A DNA stretch of 64,000 bases from positions 3,112,001-3,176,000 of the forward strand of contig NZ_FO538765.1 of the NCBI RefSeq assembly GCF_000968135.1. Direction: 5' to 3'. Both the position numbers and the translations under genes were made by a program. Source of the DNA: Magnetospira sp. QH-2. Its GTDB lineage: Bacteria; Pseudomonadota; Alphaproteobacteria; Rhodospirillales; Magnetospiraceae. Of this stretch, positions 54,685 to 63,095 are shown piece after piece. Below the pieces are notes generated by a model, which had not been told where the DNA came from, searched no databases, and was given only the letters and a program-made list of their open reading frames with translations. Numbering within the stretch: the stretch's first letter is position 1; each line of letters starts with the position of its first letter.

Positions 54685-55707
54685 ATGACCGAGATCAATT
54701 TTTCCACCGACGTGATTGTCATCGGCGCCGGACCGGTGGGCCTGTTCGCCATCCACCAGTGCGGCATGCTGAAAATGAAATGCCATGTGATCGACGCCTT
54801 GGACCATACCGGGGGCCAGTGCAATGCTTTGTATCCGGAAAAACCCATCTACGATATTCCAGGCTATCCGAAGATTCTTGGCGGCGAACTGATCCAAAAC
54901 CTGATGGCTCAGGCCCTGCCCTTTGAGCCGGTCTTTCACCCTGGCCAACAGGTAACGGCCTTGGATCCTCTTGAACAAGGAGGATGGTCCGTGACCACCG
55001 ACAAAGGCCTGACGGGAACGGCAAAGGCGGTGATCGTGGCTGCCGGGGGTGGCGCCTTCGGGCCCAATCGCCCGCCCTTGGACGGCATCCAGGGCTATGA
55101 AGGACACAGTGTTTTCTATGCCGTTCAACGCCGGGATGCCTTCGTGGACAAGCGGGTGGTCATCGCCGGCGGCGGAGACTCCGCCGTGGATTGGGCCATC
55201 TCCTTGGCCGAGGTCGCCAAGAGCGTGGCGGTTGTGCATCGCCGCGACCGCTTCCGCTGTGCCCCTGAGTCCGCCGCCCAACTGAAAGCCCTGGCGGCGC
55301 AAGGCAAGGTCGAGATGGTCACACCCTATCAATTGGCGGCACTGGAAGGAGCTGACGGGCAGCTTTCCGGCGTCACGGTCAAAACCTTGAAAGGGGAGGA
55401 AAAGCGGCTGCCTGCGGATGTGCTTCTGCCGTTTTTCGGTTTGTCCATGGACCCGGGACCCGTGGCCACCTGGGGATTGGATATGAGTGGCCAGTACGTG
55501 GCGGTCAACCGGGAGAGCATGGAGACCTGCCGCCCCGGAGTCTATGCGGTGGGGGATATCGCTACCTACTGCGGCAAGCTAAAGCTCATATTGTGCGGCT
55601 TTGCGGAGGCGGCCACGGCGGCCCATAGCGCCTTTGCCCATGTGCATCCGGGCGAGGCGCTGCACTTGGAATTCTCCACCAGCAAAGGTGTGCCAGCAGC
55701 GGCTTGA
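54685..55707 (+). CDS. TrxR-type ferredoxin--NADP+ reductase
   Basis: A 340-aa FAD/NADPH oxidoreductase of the thioredoxin-reductase fold without the CxxC redox pair, as in ferredoxin--NADP reductases type 2. Motifs: IVIGAGPVGLFAIHQCGML, GGQCNALYPEKPIYDIPGYP, VIAGGGDSAVDWAISLAE and VYAVGDIATYCGKLKLILCG. Its location beside iorAB suggests an electron route. ATG 54685 follows GAGG; the longer upstream frame is not supported. Confidence 0.9.
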   Translation: MTEINFSTDVIVIGAGPVGLFAIHQCGMLKMKCHVIDALDHTGGQCNALYPEKPIYDIPGYPKILGGELIQNLMAQALPFEPVFHPGQQVTALDPLEQGGWSVTTDKGLTGTAKAVIVAAGGGAFGPNRPPLDGIQGYEGHSVFYAVQRRDAFVDKRVVIAGGGDSAVDWAISLAEVAKSVAVVHRRDRFRCAPESAAQLKALAAQGKVEMVTPYQLAALEGADGQLSGVTVKTLKGEEKRLPADVLLPFFGLSMDPGPVATWGLDMSGQYVAVNRESMETCRPGVYAVGDIATYCGKLKLILCGFAEAATAAHSAFAHVHPGEALHLEFSTSKGVPAAA

Positions 55708-55714
55708 GTTCAGG

Positions 55715-56335
55715 TCAGGCCGCCGAGGCTGTGGCGTCCCGGGGAAGCGCATCGAGCAGGGCTTCGGCCATGGTGCGCACGTCCCGCGCTACTTTGGGAT
55801 TCTCGGTTACCAAGGCGGTGATGATGGCGCCATCCATCAAGATCCCCAATTGATGCGCCACACCGTTGGGGTCGGCATAGCCCTCCTGTTCGGCCAAGGC
55901 GGCAATGGGCGTCAGCACCTGTTTCTTGTGGCTGATCGTCAGTTCGCGAATGTGCGGATCGGCTTTGTTGTGTTCGGCCACCGCATTGAGGAACGCGCAG
56001 CCGAAGAAATCCTCCCGCACGAACCATTTTTCCAACACGTCAAACACCCCCAACAGCCGCTCGCGGGCGGATTGACCGCTGCGCTTCAGTTCTTTTTCAT
56101 ACCAGGCGCGCCAAGTTTCCCCTTCGCGCTCCAGGGCCGCATGGATCAGGCCTCGTTTCGAGCCGAAGCGATTATAAAGAGTCATGCGCGCGACCCCGGA
56201 TTCCTCGATGATCCGATCAATGCCCGTGGCATGAATCCCTTCCTCGCAGAACAGCCTGATCGCCGTATCGAGAATGCGGTCCCTGGCCCCCGCGACGGCG
56301 TTGGCGCCGCATGTGCTTTTATTGGTCTTGGGCAT
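55715..56335 (-). CDS. TetR family transcriptional regulator
   Basis: About 206 aa. The N-terminal HTH is ILDTAIRLFCEEGIHATGID and GVARMTLYNRFGSKRGL; the C-terminal domain is a YcdC/AcrR-type ligand domain. It is divergent from the cyanase operon. ATG 56335 has GGGAG at 6 nt; the longer frame to 56404 lacks one. Two palindromic candidate operators (56509 and 56811) are in its upstream region. Confidence 0.88.
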   Translation of the reverse strand: MPKTNKSTCGANAVAGARDRILDTAIRLFCEEGIHATGIDRIIEESGVARMTLYNRFGSKRGLIHAALEREGETWRAWYEKELKRSGQSARERLLGVFDVLEKWFVREDFFGCAFLNAVAEHNKADPHIRELTISHKKQVLTPIAALAEQEGYADPNGVAHQLGILMDGAIITALVTENPKVARDVRTMAEALLDALPRDATASAA

Positions 56336-56508
56336 TGTTTGCTCCCATTGCTTCCAAACCGTGCAGATCGTCAGAGCAAGAAGTCTGCCGGTTTGCCTCC
56401 CCATCGGCCTTGATCTCTATCATAAACCTGTTTTCGGGTCTTTTCGCAAGACCCTCGGCATCTTCCGGAACCCCGTCGTGGACCCGCCGCCGCTCAAACT
56501 TTCAGCAA

Positions 56509-56526
56509 ATAGACCGACCGTTCTAT
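56509..56526. promoter_or_regulatory. Candidate TetR operator 1
   Basis: ATAGACCGACCGTTCTAT is an imperfect palindrome (7 of 9 half-site positions) lying 174 bp upstream of tetR. It shares ATAGACCG with site 2 before the ABC operon. Confidence 0.5.
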
Positions 56527-56780
56527 CTATGCCCTTCATTTCGCAAAAGAATCTCCTGTGACTTGATGTGGAATCAGCGCGATTCACGCCGCCATTCTTG
56601 CCAGATCACCGTCATAATGAATTGTTTTTACTTTATTTTTTTATTTTACGCCCAATGTTTAATCTTTGCTCATTTATGGCTATTTTTTAGGCTTTCCTGC
56701 TTTATTCGTCCCCCCCCCCTCCCTCGCCCCCGATCCGCCTGATCTCGCGGAATCTCAGGTTTCCCGGCGCCCTCCCCACT
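56527..56780. other. AT-rich intergenic region with poly-C tract
   Basis: No gene. T-rich runs span about 56625-56700, and a run of ten C (56710-56719) adjoins CTCCC. This is the natural place for an upstream activator or IHF site of the sigma-54-like promoter. No clear enhancer was identified. Confidence 0.5.
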
Positions 56781-56781
56781 T

Positions 56782-56797
56782 TGGCACGGCATATGCA
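56782..56797 (+). promoter_or_regulatory. Probable sigma-54 (-24/-12) promoter
   Basis: TTGGCACGGCATATGCA matches the TGGCACG-N4-TTGCA consensus with one mismatch (A for T). GG (56783-56784) and GC (56795-56796) are exactly 10 nt apart. The expected transcription start is near 56808, about 65 nt before the first ABC gene, and operator site 2 lies just downstream. Confidence 0.75.
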
Positions 56798-56810
56798 GGA
56801 TGGGGATGAA

Positions 56811-56828
56811 TAGACCGGTCAGTATAAT
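56811..56828. promoter_or_regulatory. Candidate TetR operator 2, overlapping the promoter start
   Basis: TAGACCGGTCAGTATAAT has the core palindrome GACCGGTC (56813-56820). It lies immediately 3' of the expected transcription start, where a bound repressor would block initiation. Confidence 0.5.
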
Positions 56829-56875
56829 CATGCCGTCCGGTTCCGAGAAGATCGCAACCTTAAGGGGAACGACCC

Positions 56876-57715
56876 ATGTCCACCGGCGCCCATATCCTCA
56901 TCGAGGGTCTGACCCACCGCTACAAGGCCAAGGGCGATGTGGTTCTGGATGACATCAACGTGGAGATCGAACCGGGTCAGGCCTTGGCCATTATCGGTCG
57001 ATCGGGGTGCGGCAAGTCCACCTTGTTGCATCTGATCGCCGGACTGATGAAACCCTTCGAAGGTAAAATCTGGATCGACGGCCTGCATGTGACCGATCCC
57101 TCGCCCAAGTGGATCATGATGTTCCAGGCCCCGAGCCTGTTTCCCTGGATGACGGTAAAAGACAACGTCACCCTCGGCCTACGTTTTTCCGGTCGCATGA
57201 AAATGGCCGACGCCAAGGCCAAGGAACTTCTTGAACTGGTACACCTGGAAGACTTCGCCGAGACCAACGTGCAGGACCTGTCCGGCGGCCAACAGCAACG
57301 AGTCGCCCTGGCCCGCTCCCTGGCCACCGAGCCCGAGGCCCTGCTGCTTGACGAGCCCTTTTCCGCCCTGGATGCCTTTACCCGCGCCACCCTGCAACGG
57401 GAAGTGCGCGCCATCGCCAAGAAGCTTGGCCTGACTCTGATCTTCGTTACCCACGATATCGACGAGGCCGCCATCATGGCTGACCGGGCGCTGATCATGA
57501 GCGCCAACCCGGGCCGGGTGCGCGGCGACGTGACCATGAACCTGCCCGAGATCCGCGACCGCAACAGCGCCGCGGTCAAGACGGAAAAAAACCGCCTGCT
57601 GGAAATATTCGAAGACACCGTCGGTCAGGCCGTCGGTGCAGATTCTTCCGACGCCGAAGACCTGGGAGACGGAGACGGGGAAACCGTTGTCCCAGCCAGA
57701 CTCGGCGCCGCCTGA
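56876..57715 (+). CDS. ABC transporter ATPase, nitrate/sulfonate/taurine type
   Basis: 279 aa. Walker A GRSGCGKST, signature LSGGQQQRVALARSL, Walker B LLLDEPFSALD and the H-loop VTHDIDEA are intact. The C-terminal acidic tail (about 25 aa) is an extension. Energises the importer with the neighbouring binding protein and permease. ATG follows AGGGG. Context with cyanase suggests cyanate or a cyanate precursor as substrate; not proven. Confidence 0.9.
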   Translation: MSTGAHILIEGLTHRYKAKGDVVLDDINVEIEPGQALAIIGRSGCGKSTLLHLIAGLMKPFEGKIWIDGLHVTDPSPKWIMMFQAPSLFPWMTVKDNVTLGLRFSGRMKMADAKAKELLELVHLEDFAETNVQDLSGGQQQRVALARSLATEPEALLLDEPFSALDAFTRATLQREVRAIAKKLGLTLIFVTHDIDEAAIMADRALIMSANPGRVRGDVTMNLPEIRDRNSAAVKTEKNRLLEIFEDTVGQAVGADSSDAEDLGDGDGETVVPARLGAA

Positions 57716-57755
57716 GCCCCAACAAATACCGCTCGCACCCATAAGGAGATTGAGC

Positions 57756-58994
57756 ATGAGTGACAAAGACATCAAAGCTTTGAACGAAGACTGGACCAGC
57801 GCCGACTGGACCCGTCGGGAAACTCTGGAACGCATGGCCGCCGGAGGCATGGGCGCCATGCTGGGCAGTTCGTTGCTCGGCGGCGCGGCCCAAGCCGCCG
57901 TACCTGATGACGGCGTGGTGCGCATTGGCTACCTGCCGATCACCGACGCCACCGCCTTGCTGGTCGCCCATGGCATGGGCTTTTTCAAGGAAGAAGGCCT
58001 GGAAGCCGCCAAACCGACCCTGATCCGGGGTTGGTCGCCGTTGATCGAGGGCTTTGCCGCCAAGAAGTTCAACCTGGTCCACTTCCTCAAGCCGATCCCG
58101 GTGTGGATGCGCTACAATAATGACTATCCGGTCAAGATCATGGCCTGGGCCCATACCAATGGCTCCGGCCTGGTGGTCGGCAAGCATACCGGCATCACCG
58201 ACTTCTCGCAGCTGGGCGGCAAGCAGGTCGCCGTGCCCTACTGGTATTCCATGCATAACATCGTGTTGCAGATCGCCCTGCGCCAAGCGGGCGTAAAGGC
58301 GGTGATCAAGGCGCAAGGCGAGCCGCTGGCCAATGACGAATGCAATTTGCAGGTCATGCCGCCGCCGGACATGCCGCCCGCCCTGGCCGCCAAGAAGATT
58401 GACGCATACATCGTCGCCGAGCCGTTCAACGCCATGGGCGAATTGAAGGCGGGCGCCAAGATGCTGCGCTTCACCGGTGATATCTGGAAGAACCATCCCT
58501 GCTGCGTCATCTGCATGCAGGAAGAAGACACCAAGGAAAAGAAGGAATGGACCCAAAAGGTCATGAACGCCATCGTCAAGGCGCAGATCTATGCCTCCCA
58601 GAATAAGAAGGAGGTGGCCCATATGATGTCCCGCGACGGCAAGAAGTATCTGCCCATGCCGGCCAAGGTGGTGGAGCGGGCCATGACCCTCTATGACGAT
58701 GCCGCCTATGCGGCCCCGGACGCCATCCAGCACCCGGAATGGGGCAACGGACGGGTCGACTTCCAGCCCTGGCCCTATCCGTCGGCCACCAAGATGATCA
58801 TCGAGGCCATGAACGATACCGTGGTCGCCGGAGACAAGACCTTCTTGAGCAAGCTGGACTCCGACTTCGCGGTCAAGGACCTGGTGGACTACGACTATGT
58901 CCGCGCCGCCTTGGAGAAGTTCCCCGCCTGGAAGAATGATCCGTCGGTCAATCCGTCCGATCCCTATTCCCGCGAAGAAATCGTCAAGGTGTAA
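57756..58994 (+). CDS. ABC transporter substrate-binding protein, NrtA/SsuA-like, Tat-type signal
   Basis: About 412 aa. The twin-arginine signal TRRETLERMAAGGMGAMLG ends around AQA. The NMT1/SsuA-like body has VVRIGYLPITDATALLVAHG and FNLVHFLKPIPVWMRYNN. Tat export suggests folding or a cofactor before export. ATG 57756 follows AAGGAG; the longer frame runs into the ATPase gene. Ligand unknown. Confidence 0.88.
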   Translation: MSDKDIKALNEDWTSADWTRRETLERMAAGGMGAMLGSSLLGGAAQAAVPDDGVVRIGYLPITDATALLVAHGMGFFKEEGLEAAKPTLIRGWSPLIEGFAAKKFNLVHFLKPIPVWMRYNNDYPVKIMAWAHTNGSGLVVGKHTGITDFSQLGGKQVAVPYWYSMHNIVLQIALRQAGVKAVIKAQGEPLANDECNLQVMPPPDMPPALAAKKIDAYIVAEPFNAMGELKAGAKMLRFTGDIWKNHPCCVICMQEEDTKEKKEWTQKVMNAIVKAQIYASQNKKEVAHMMSRDGKKYLPMPAKVVERAMTLYDDAAYAAPDAIQHPEWGNGRVDFQPWPYPSATKMIIEAMNDTVVAGDKTFLSKLDSDFAVKDLVDYDYVRAALEKFPAWKNDPSVNPSDPYSREEIVKV

Positions 58995-59000
58995 CGGACC

Positions 59001-59840
59001 ATGGTGATCCAAGCCCCAGCGGTTGGGACGAAAGTGGAAGGGCCGTCGTTTTCGATGGCGGCCCTGACCGCTTCCCCCTCGTTCAAGAAAGTGGCCCATC
59101 CGGTCATCGGCATCACCGGGCTCATGGCCCTGTGGTGGTTGGGCGGCTATCTCATCGCCGCCAATCCGGACACGGAATCCTTCGCCGATTTCGGACCGAT
59201 TACCGCCTTGGACGCCCTGTGGCGGATCCTGTCCAGTGGCGAGGTCTGGGAGATGTCCATTCCCAGCCTCGGTCGCATCGGCGGCGGCCTGTTCTGGGCC
59301 ATTGCCATCGGCGTGCCCATGGGCATCATCATCGGCCGCAAGCCGACGGTGCGCGGCATCACCCATGTGCCGTTCCAATTCCTGCGCATGATCTCGCCCT
59401 TGTCTTGGATGCCCGTTGCCGTGTTGGTGTTTGCCACCTGGGACGGTGCTATCGTCTTTCTCATCGCCATGGCCGCCGTTTGGCCGGTGACTTTCGCCAC
59501 CGCCAACGGCCTGCGCAAGGTCGATCCGGCCTGGTTCAAGGTGGCCCGCAATCTGGGCGCCAAGGGCCATCAGATGCTGCTGCATGTGATCCTGCCCGCC
59601 ATCGCCATGGATGTTCTCACCGGCATCCGGTTGGCCTTGGGTGTCGCCTGGATCGTGCTGGTCCCGGCCGAGTACCTGGGCGTGACCTCGGGCCTTGGCT
59701 ACTCCATCAACGATGCCCGCGACACATTGGAATACGACCGCCTGGCGGCCATCGTCGTGATCATCGGAATCATCGGTTTCGCCCTGGACAGCATCTGTCT
59801 GTGGCTCATCAAGCGCACCTCCTGGATGCGGGAGAGCTGA
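59001..59840 (+). CDS. ABC transporter permease, NitT/TauT type
   Basis: 279 aa with about six helices. The EAA-like coupling loop is VDPAWFKVARNLGAKGHQML. It follows the binding-protein gene by 6 nt and completes the importer. Confidence 0.9.
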   Translation: MVIQAPAVGTKVEGPSFSMAALTASPSFKKVAHPVIGITGLMALWWLGGYLIAANPDTESFADFGPITALDALWRILSSGEVWEMSIPSLGRIGGGLFWAIAIGVPMGIIIGRKPTVRGITHVPFQFLRMISPLSWMPVAVLVFATWDGAIVFLIAMAAVWPVTFATANGLRKVDPAWFKVARNLGAKGHQMLLHVILPAIAMDVLTGIRLALGVAWIVLVPAEYLGVTSGLGYSINDARDTLEYDRLAAIVVIIGIIGFALDSICLWLIKRTSWMRES

Positions 59841-59883
59841 CGGAAACCAAAACACTCACTTTAAAACGCAAGGAGACTTCCCA

Positions 59884-60417
59884 ATGACTGCCAATACCGC
59901 CATGACCTCTTGCCTGCTGCCCATCGACAAAACCGGCCTCAACGGCCTGATCGAGAAGAGCAAGGAAAACCCCCAGGCCATCAAGACCCTGAAGTGCAAG
60001 ACCATCGCCGAGGGCAAGTTCCGCCATCTCAACATGATCCGTGACCTGGAGCCCTACATCGTTGATGAGCCTCCGGTGCTCCTGGGCGACGATACGGCGC
60101 CGAACCCGTCCGAGGCCGCTCTGGCCGCTCTGGGCTCCTGTATTGCCGTGGGTATCCATGCCAACGCCGTGCATCAGGGCATCACCATCCAAAAACTGGA
60201 GCTGGAACTCGAAGGCGATCTGAATATCACCGCCGTCTGGGGCTGTGGCGACACCTCGGAGAAGCCCGTGGGCTTTACCGACGTGCGCGTCAAGGTGGAC
60301 CTGGAATGTGATGCCTCCGAGGAAGACAAGGCCGCCTTGCTCGCCCATGTGAAGCAATGGTCGCCGGTGGCTAATACTTATACCCGTCCGGTCAATCTCG
60401 AACTGGGTTTGATGTAA
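59884..60417 (+). CDS. OsmC-like protein, second Cys replaced by Ser
   Basis: A 177-aa OsmC/Ohr-fold protein. The first redox Cys is present in AALGSCIAVGIHANAV, but the usual CPVANT segment reads QWSPVANTYT. A peroxidase working by a two-Cys cycle is therefore unlikely; it may use one Cys or act otherwise on thiol or electrophile intermediates. ATG 59884 has AAGGAG. Confidence 0.82.
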   Translation: MTANTAMTSCLLPIDKTGLNGLIEKSKENPQAIKTLKCKTIAEGKFRHLNMIRDLEPYIVDEPPVLLGDDTAPNPSEAALAALGSCIAVGIHANAVHQGITIQKLELELEGDLNITAVWGCGDTSEKPVGFTDVRVKVDLECDASEEDKAALLAHVKQWSPVANTYTRPVNLELGLM

Positions 60418-60424
60418 ACGGCTG

Positions 60425-60446
60425 GGCATCCCCTTATGGGGATGCC
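60425..60446 (+). other. Intercistronic hairpin
   Basis: A perfect 9-bp stem GGCATCCCC/GGGGATGCC with loop TTAT between the osmC-like and flavoprotein genes. There is no T-run, so it is more likely to affect mRNA stability or relative expression than to terminate. Confidence 0.7.
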
Positions 60447-60483
60447 GCGTCCCCGTCCTGACAAAGAAAAGGAGGCCACACAG

Positions 60484-61623
60484 ATGGCTGTCGCAATGCA
60501 AATCACGGACCCCGCACCTGTCCTGCCCGCCAGCAAGCAAGACATGCTGGCCGCCGTCCGAGAGGTGGCTGAAAATGATATCCGCGGCATGGCCGTGCCG
60601 GTGGACGTGGATGGGATCTATCCCGGCGAGAACATGGTCAAGCTGGCCCAGGCGGGTGCCTTTGCCCAGCATGTGACCGGTTTCGGCTACAACCCCGATC
60701 AGAACAACCTGCTCGATACCATCGAAGCAATGACCGTCGCCGGGACTGAATGCGGTAACACCAGCTTCCTGATGTGGCTACAGAACGCCTTCGCCTGGTA
60801 CCTGTTGCAGTCGGACAATACCGCGCTACGCGACGAGCTTTTGGAAAAGACCGTCACCGGCCAGATCATGGGCACCTCGGGCATGTCCAACCCGGTGAAG
60901 TCCATGGACGGCATCGAGAAGTTCAAGCTCAAGGGTCAGCGGGTCGAGGGCGGCTATATCGTCTCCGGCGTGCTGCCCTATGTCTCCAACCTGGGCGACA
61001 ATCACTACATGGGCTCGGCCTTCGAGATGGCCGATGACCCCAGCGTCAAGAAGATGGCCGTGTTCCATATCAACGGCGACGACGTGCAGATCAAGCAAAA
61101 CACCCATTTCATCGCCCTGGAAGGCTCGGGCACCTACTCGGTGCTGGTCAAGAAGGCCTTCATTCCCGACAGCCGCATCCTGGCCGAGGACATGCCTGCC
61201 TATGTGAAGCGCATCAAGCCCGCCTTCTTCCTGATGCAGGCCGGGATCGCTCTGGGCCAGATCCAGGCCTTCATCAATATCATGAAGGAAAGCGACAAGA
61301 GCCTGTTGCACGTCAATCAGTACCTGCCGGAACGGGCCGAGACCTTCGAGGCCGAAGTGGCCGCGGCCCTGCCTGGTGTCGTCGAGCTGCTCAAGACCCC
61401 CCTGGATGCCTCGCCGGAATACCTGAAGAAGGTGTTTGAAACCCGTCTCTATGCCGGTGAGCTGACCATGCGGGCCGCCAACGCCGCCCTGCTGCACGAA
61501 GGCGCCAAGGGCTACATCCAGGGATCCACCGTCGATCGGCGGTTCCGCGAATCCATCTTCGTCGCCATCGTCACCCCGGCCACCAAACACCTGCGCAAGG
61601 CCATCGCTGATTTGGGCGCCTGA
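60484..61623 (+). CDS. Acyl-CoA dehydrogenase-like flavoprotein
   Basis: 379 aa of ACAD/group D flavin-monooxygenase fold: GQIMGTSGMSNPVKSMDG, VSGVLPYVSNLGDNHYMG and GAKGYIQGSTVDRRFRESIF near the end, where ACADs have a similar R-x-R-D segment. The catalytic Glu of true ACADs was not located. In this operon it may oxidise or oxygenate a substrate that releases cyanate; that is speculation. ATG 60484 follows GGAGG. Confidence 0.75.
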   Translation: MAVAMQITDPAPVLPASKQDMLAAVREVAENDIRGMAVPVDVDGIYPGENMVKLAQAGAFAQHVTGFGYNPDQNNLLDTIEAMTVAGTECGNTSFLMWLQNAFAWYLLQSDNTALRDELLEKTVTGQIMGTSGMSNPVKSMDGIEKFKLKGQRVEGGYIVSGVLPYVSNLGDNHYMGSAFEMADDPSVKKMAVFHINGDDVQIKQNTHFIALEGSGTYSVLVKKAFIPDSRILAEDMPAYVKRIKPAFFLMQAGIALGQIQAFINIMKESDKSLLHVNQYLPERAETFEAEVAAALPGVVELLKTPLDASPEYLKKVFETRLYAGELTMRAANAALLHEGAKGYIQGSTVDRRFRESIFVAIVTPATKHLRKAIADLGA

Positions 61624-61649
61624 CTGAAAAAACCAAGGAGAAAAGTATT

Positions 61650-62093
61650 ATGTCCCGCGTTGAAGTTACTGAGAAAATCGTTGCCACCAAGCTAGCCAAG
61701 GGCCTGAAATGGGCCGACGTGGCCAAGGACATCGGTCAGTCCAAGGAATGGACCACCACCGCCTTGCTCGGTCAGATGCAGATGAACGAGGAAGAAGCCG
61801 CCACCGCCGCCAAGATCTTCGACCTGACCGAAGAGGAAGCCAAATGGCTGACCACCTGCCCGTACCGGGGCGGCCTGGGCCAGACGGTGCCGACCGATGC
61901 CTTGATCTATCGTTTCTACGAGATCATTCAGGTCTACGGCCCGACCTTGAAGGCCCTGATCGAAGAGGAATACGGCGACGGCATCATGTCGGCCATCGAT
62001 TTCTCCATGGATATCGCCAAGGAGGAGAACCCGGCCGGAAACCGCGTCGTGGTCACCCTCAACGGCAAGTTCCTGCCCTACAAGCGCTACTGA
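61650..62093 (+). CDS. cynS: Cyanase (cyanate lyase)
   Basis: A 147-aa cyanase: cyanate plus bicarbonate gives ammonia and CO2. The catalytic Arg and Glu are in LIYRFYEIIQVYGPTLK and the Ser in IMSAIDFSMDI, with the C-terminal NGKFLPYKRY. Full length. The N-terminal helical domain matches the family. ATG 61650 follows AAGGAG. Confidence 0.96.
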   Translation: MSRVEVTEKIVATKLAKGLKWADVAKDIGQSKEWTTTALLGQMQMNEEEAATAAKIFDLTEEEAKWLTTCPYRGGLGQTVPTDALIYRFYEIIQVYGPTLKALIEEEYGDGIMSAIDFSMDIAKEENPAGNRVVVTLNGKFLPYKRY

Positions 62094-62100
62094 GGCCCGG

Positions 62101-62130
62101 GGCGGGCCGGAAGAAAGCCTTCGGCCCGCC
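62101..62130 (+). other. Intercistronic hairpin between cynS and the ferredoxin gene
   Basis: GGCGGGCCG pairs with CGGCCCGCC, with the arms extended by GAAG/CTTC and one bulged G. It lacks a T-run. Together with the hairpin at 60425 it suggests processing or stability control within the operon. Confidence 0.65.
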
Positions 62131-62155
62131 GCTGCCAACCATAAGGAAGCCCACC

Positions 62156-62464
62156 ATGCCCACCCTGACCGTGACCGACGCCCAGGGCGTCACCAAGGAA
62201 CTGGACGCCGATACCGGCCTCTCCGTCATGGAAATCCTGCGCGAGGCCGGCTATCCGGTGGCCGGCGAATGCAACGGTTCGCTGGCCTGTGCCACCTGCC
62301 ACGTCATCATTGACCCGAATTGGTTCGGGAAGCTCGAAGATCAGGCGGAAGAAGAGGAAGACATCCTCGACACGGTTTTCAATCTGGAGGAAACTTCCCG
62401 TCTGGCCTGCCAGATCATGATGTCCGACGACCTGTCGGGCCTGGCCGTCAGCCTGCCCAGTTGA
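62156..62464 (+). CDS. [2Fe-2S] ferredoxin
   Basis: A 102-aa plant/adrenodoxin-type ferredoxin. Cluster ligands are in GECNGSLACATCHVII (CxxxxxCxxC) and a last Cys near LACQIMMSDDL. Transfers electrons to or from a partner oxidoreductase, plausibly the operon's flavoprotein. ATG 62156 follows AAGGA. A much longer in-frame extension upstream is inside cynS. Confidence 0.92.
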   Translation: MPTLTVTDAQGVTKELDADTGLSVMEILREAGYPVAGECNGSLACATCHVIIDPNWFGKLEDQAEEEEDILDTVFNLEETSRLACQIMMSDDLSGLAVSLPS

Positions 62465-62481
62465 AGGAAGGAACCCGCCCG

Positions 62482-63072
62482 ATGAGCAAGACCGTCACCT
62501 ACTACTTCACGCTGATTTCGCCTTTCACCTATCTGGGTCAACCCCGGGTATTGGAGTTGGCCAAACGCGATGACCTGGACTTCGTCTATAAGCCCTTCGA
62601 TATCATGAAGATCTTCAACGAGGTGGGCGCCCTGCCGCCGGTCAAGCGTCATCCGTCGCACCAGAAATACCGCGCCGCCGAGTTGCAGCGCTGGAGCGCC
62701 AAACTGGGGCTGCCATTGAACCTCAAGCCGGCCCATTTCCCGGTGCCAACCCAGGCGGCAAGCTGCATGTTGCTGGCCGCAATGGACGCGGGGGCCGATC
62801 CGGGACCGCTGGTCATGGGTATCTTGAAAGCCGTCTGGGCCGAGGAACGCAATATCACCGAAGCCGAGACCCTGGCCGCCATCGCCAGCGAATGCGGATT
62901 GGATGGTGCCGCCTTGGTCGCCGCTTCGCAAGCCGATGGCATGGTCGAGCGCTTTGAAGCCTCGACCGCCGAGGCCATTGCCGATGGGGTGTTCGGCTCG
63001 CCGACCTTCATTGTCGACGACCAGATATTCTGGGGCCAAGACCGCATTGCCATGCTGGAAGAAGCCCTTTAA
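62482..63072 (+). CDS. 2-hydroxychromene-2-carboxylate isomerase-like protein (DsbA fold)
   Basis: 196 aa. The N-terminal TLISPFTYLGQPRVLELAKR shows a Ser at the catalytic position of HCCA isomerases, with a C-terminal VFGSPTFIVDDQIFWGQDRI. Acts as a glutathione-dependent isomerase in related pathways. In this operon it may act on a glutathione adduct of an electrophile such as cyanate or isothiocyanate; inference only. Confidence 0.85.
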   Translation: MSKTVTYYFTLISPFTYLGQPRVLELAKRDDLDFVYKPFDIMKIFNEVGALPPVKRHPSHQKYRAAELQRWSAKLGLPLNLKPAHFPVPTQAASCMLLAAMDAGADPGPLVMGILKAVWAEERNITEAETLAAIASECGLDGAALVAASQADGMVERFEASTAEAIADGVFGSPTFIVDDQIFWGQDRIAMLEEAL

Positions 63073-63095
63073 TCGGGCCGAACAGGAGACCGACC

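Noticed and set aside
57576-59855. 759-codon minus-strand open frame across the ABC transporter genes
   Set aside because: Lies antisense to three well-supported genes with ribosome sites; His/Gly/Asp-rich composition is typical of shadows.
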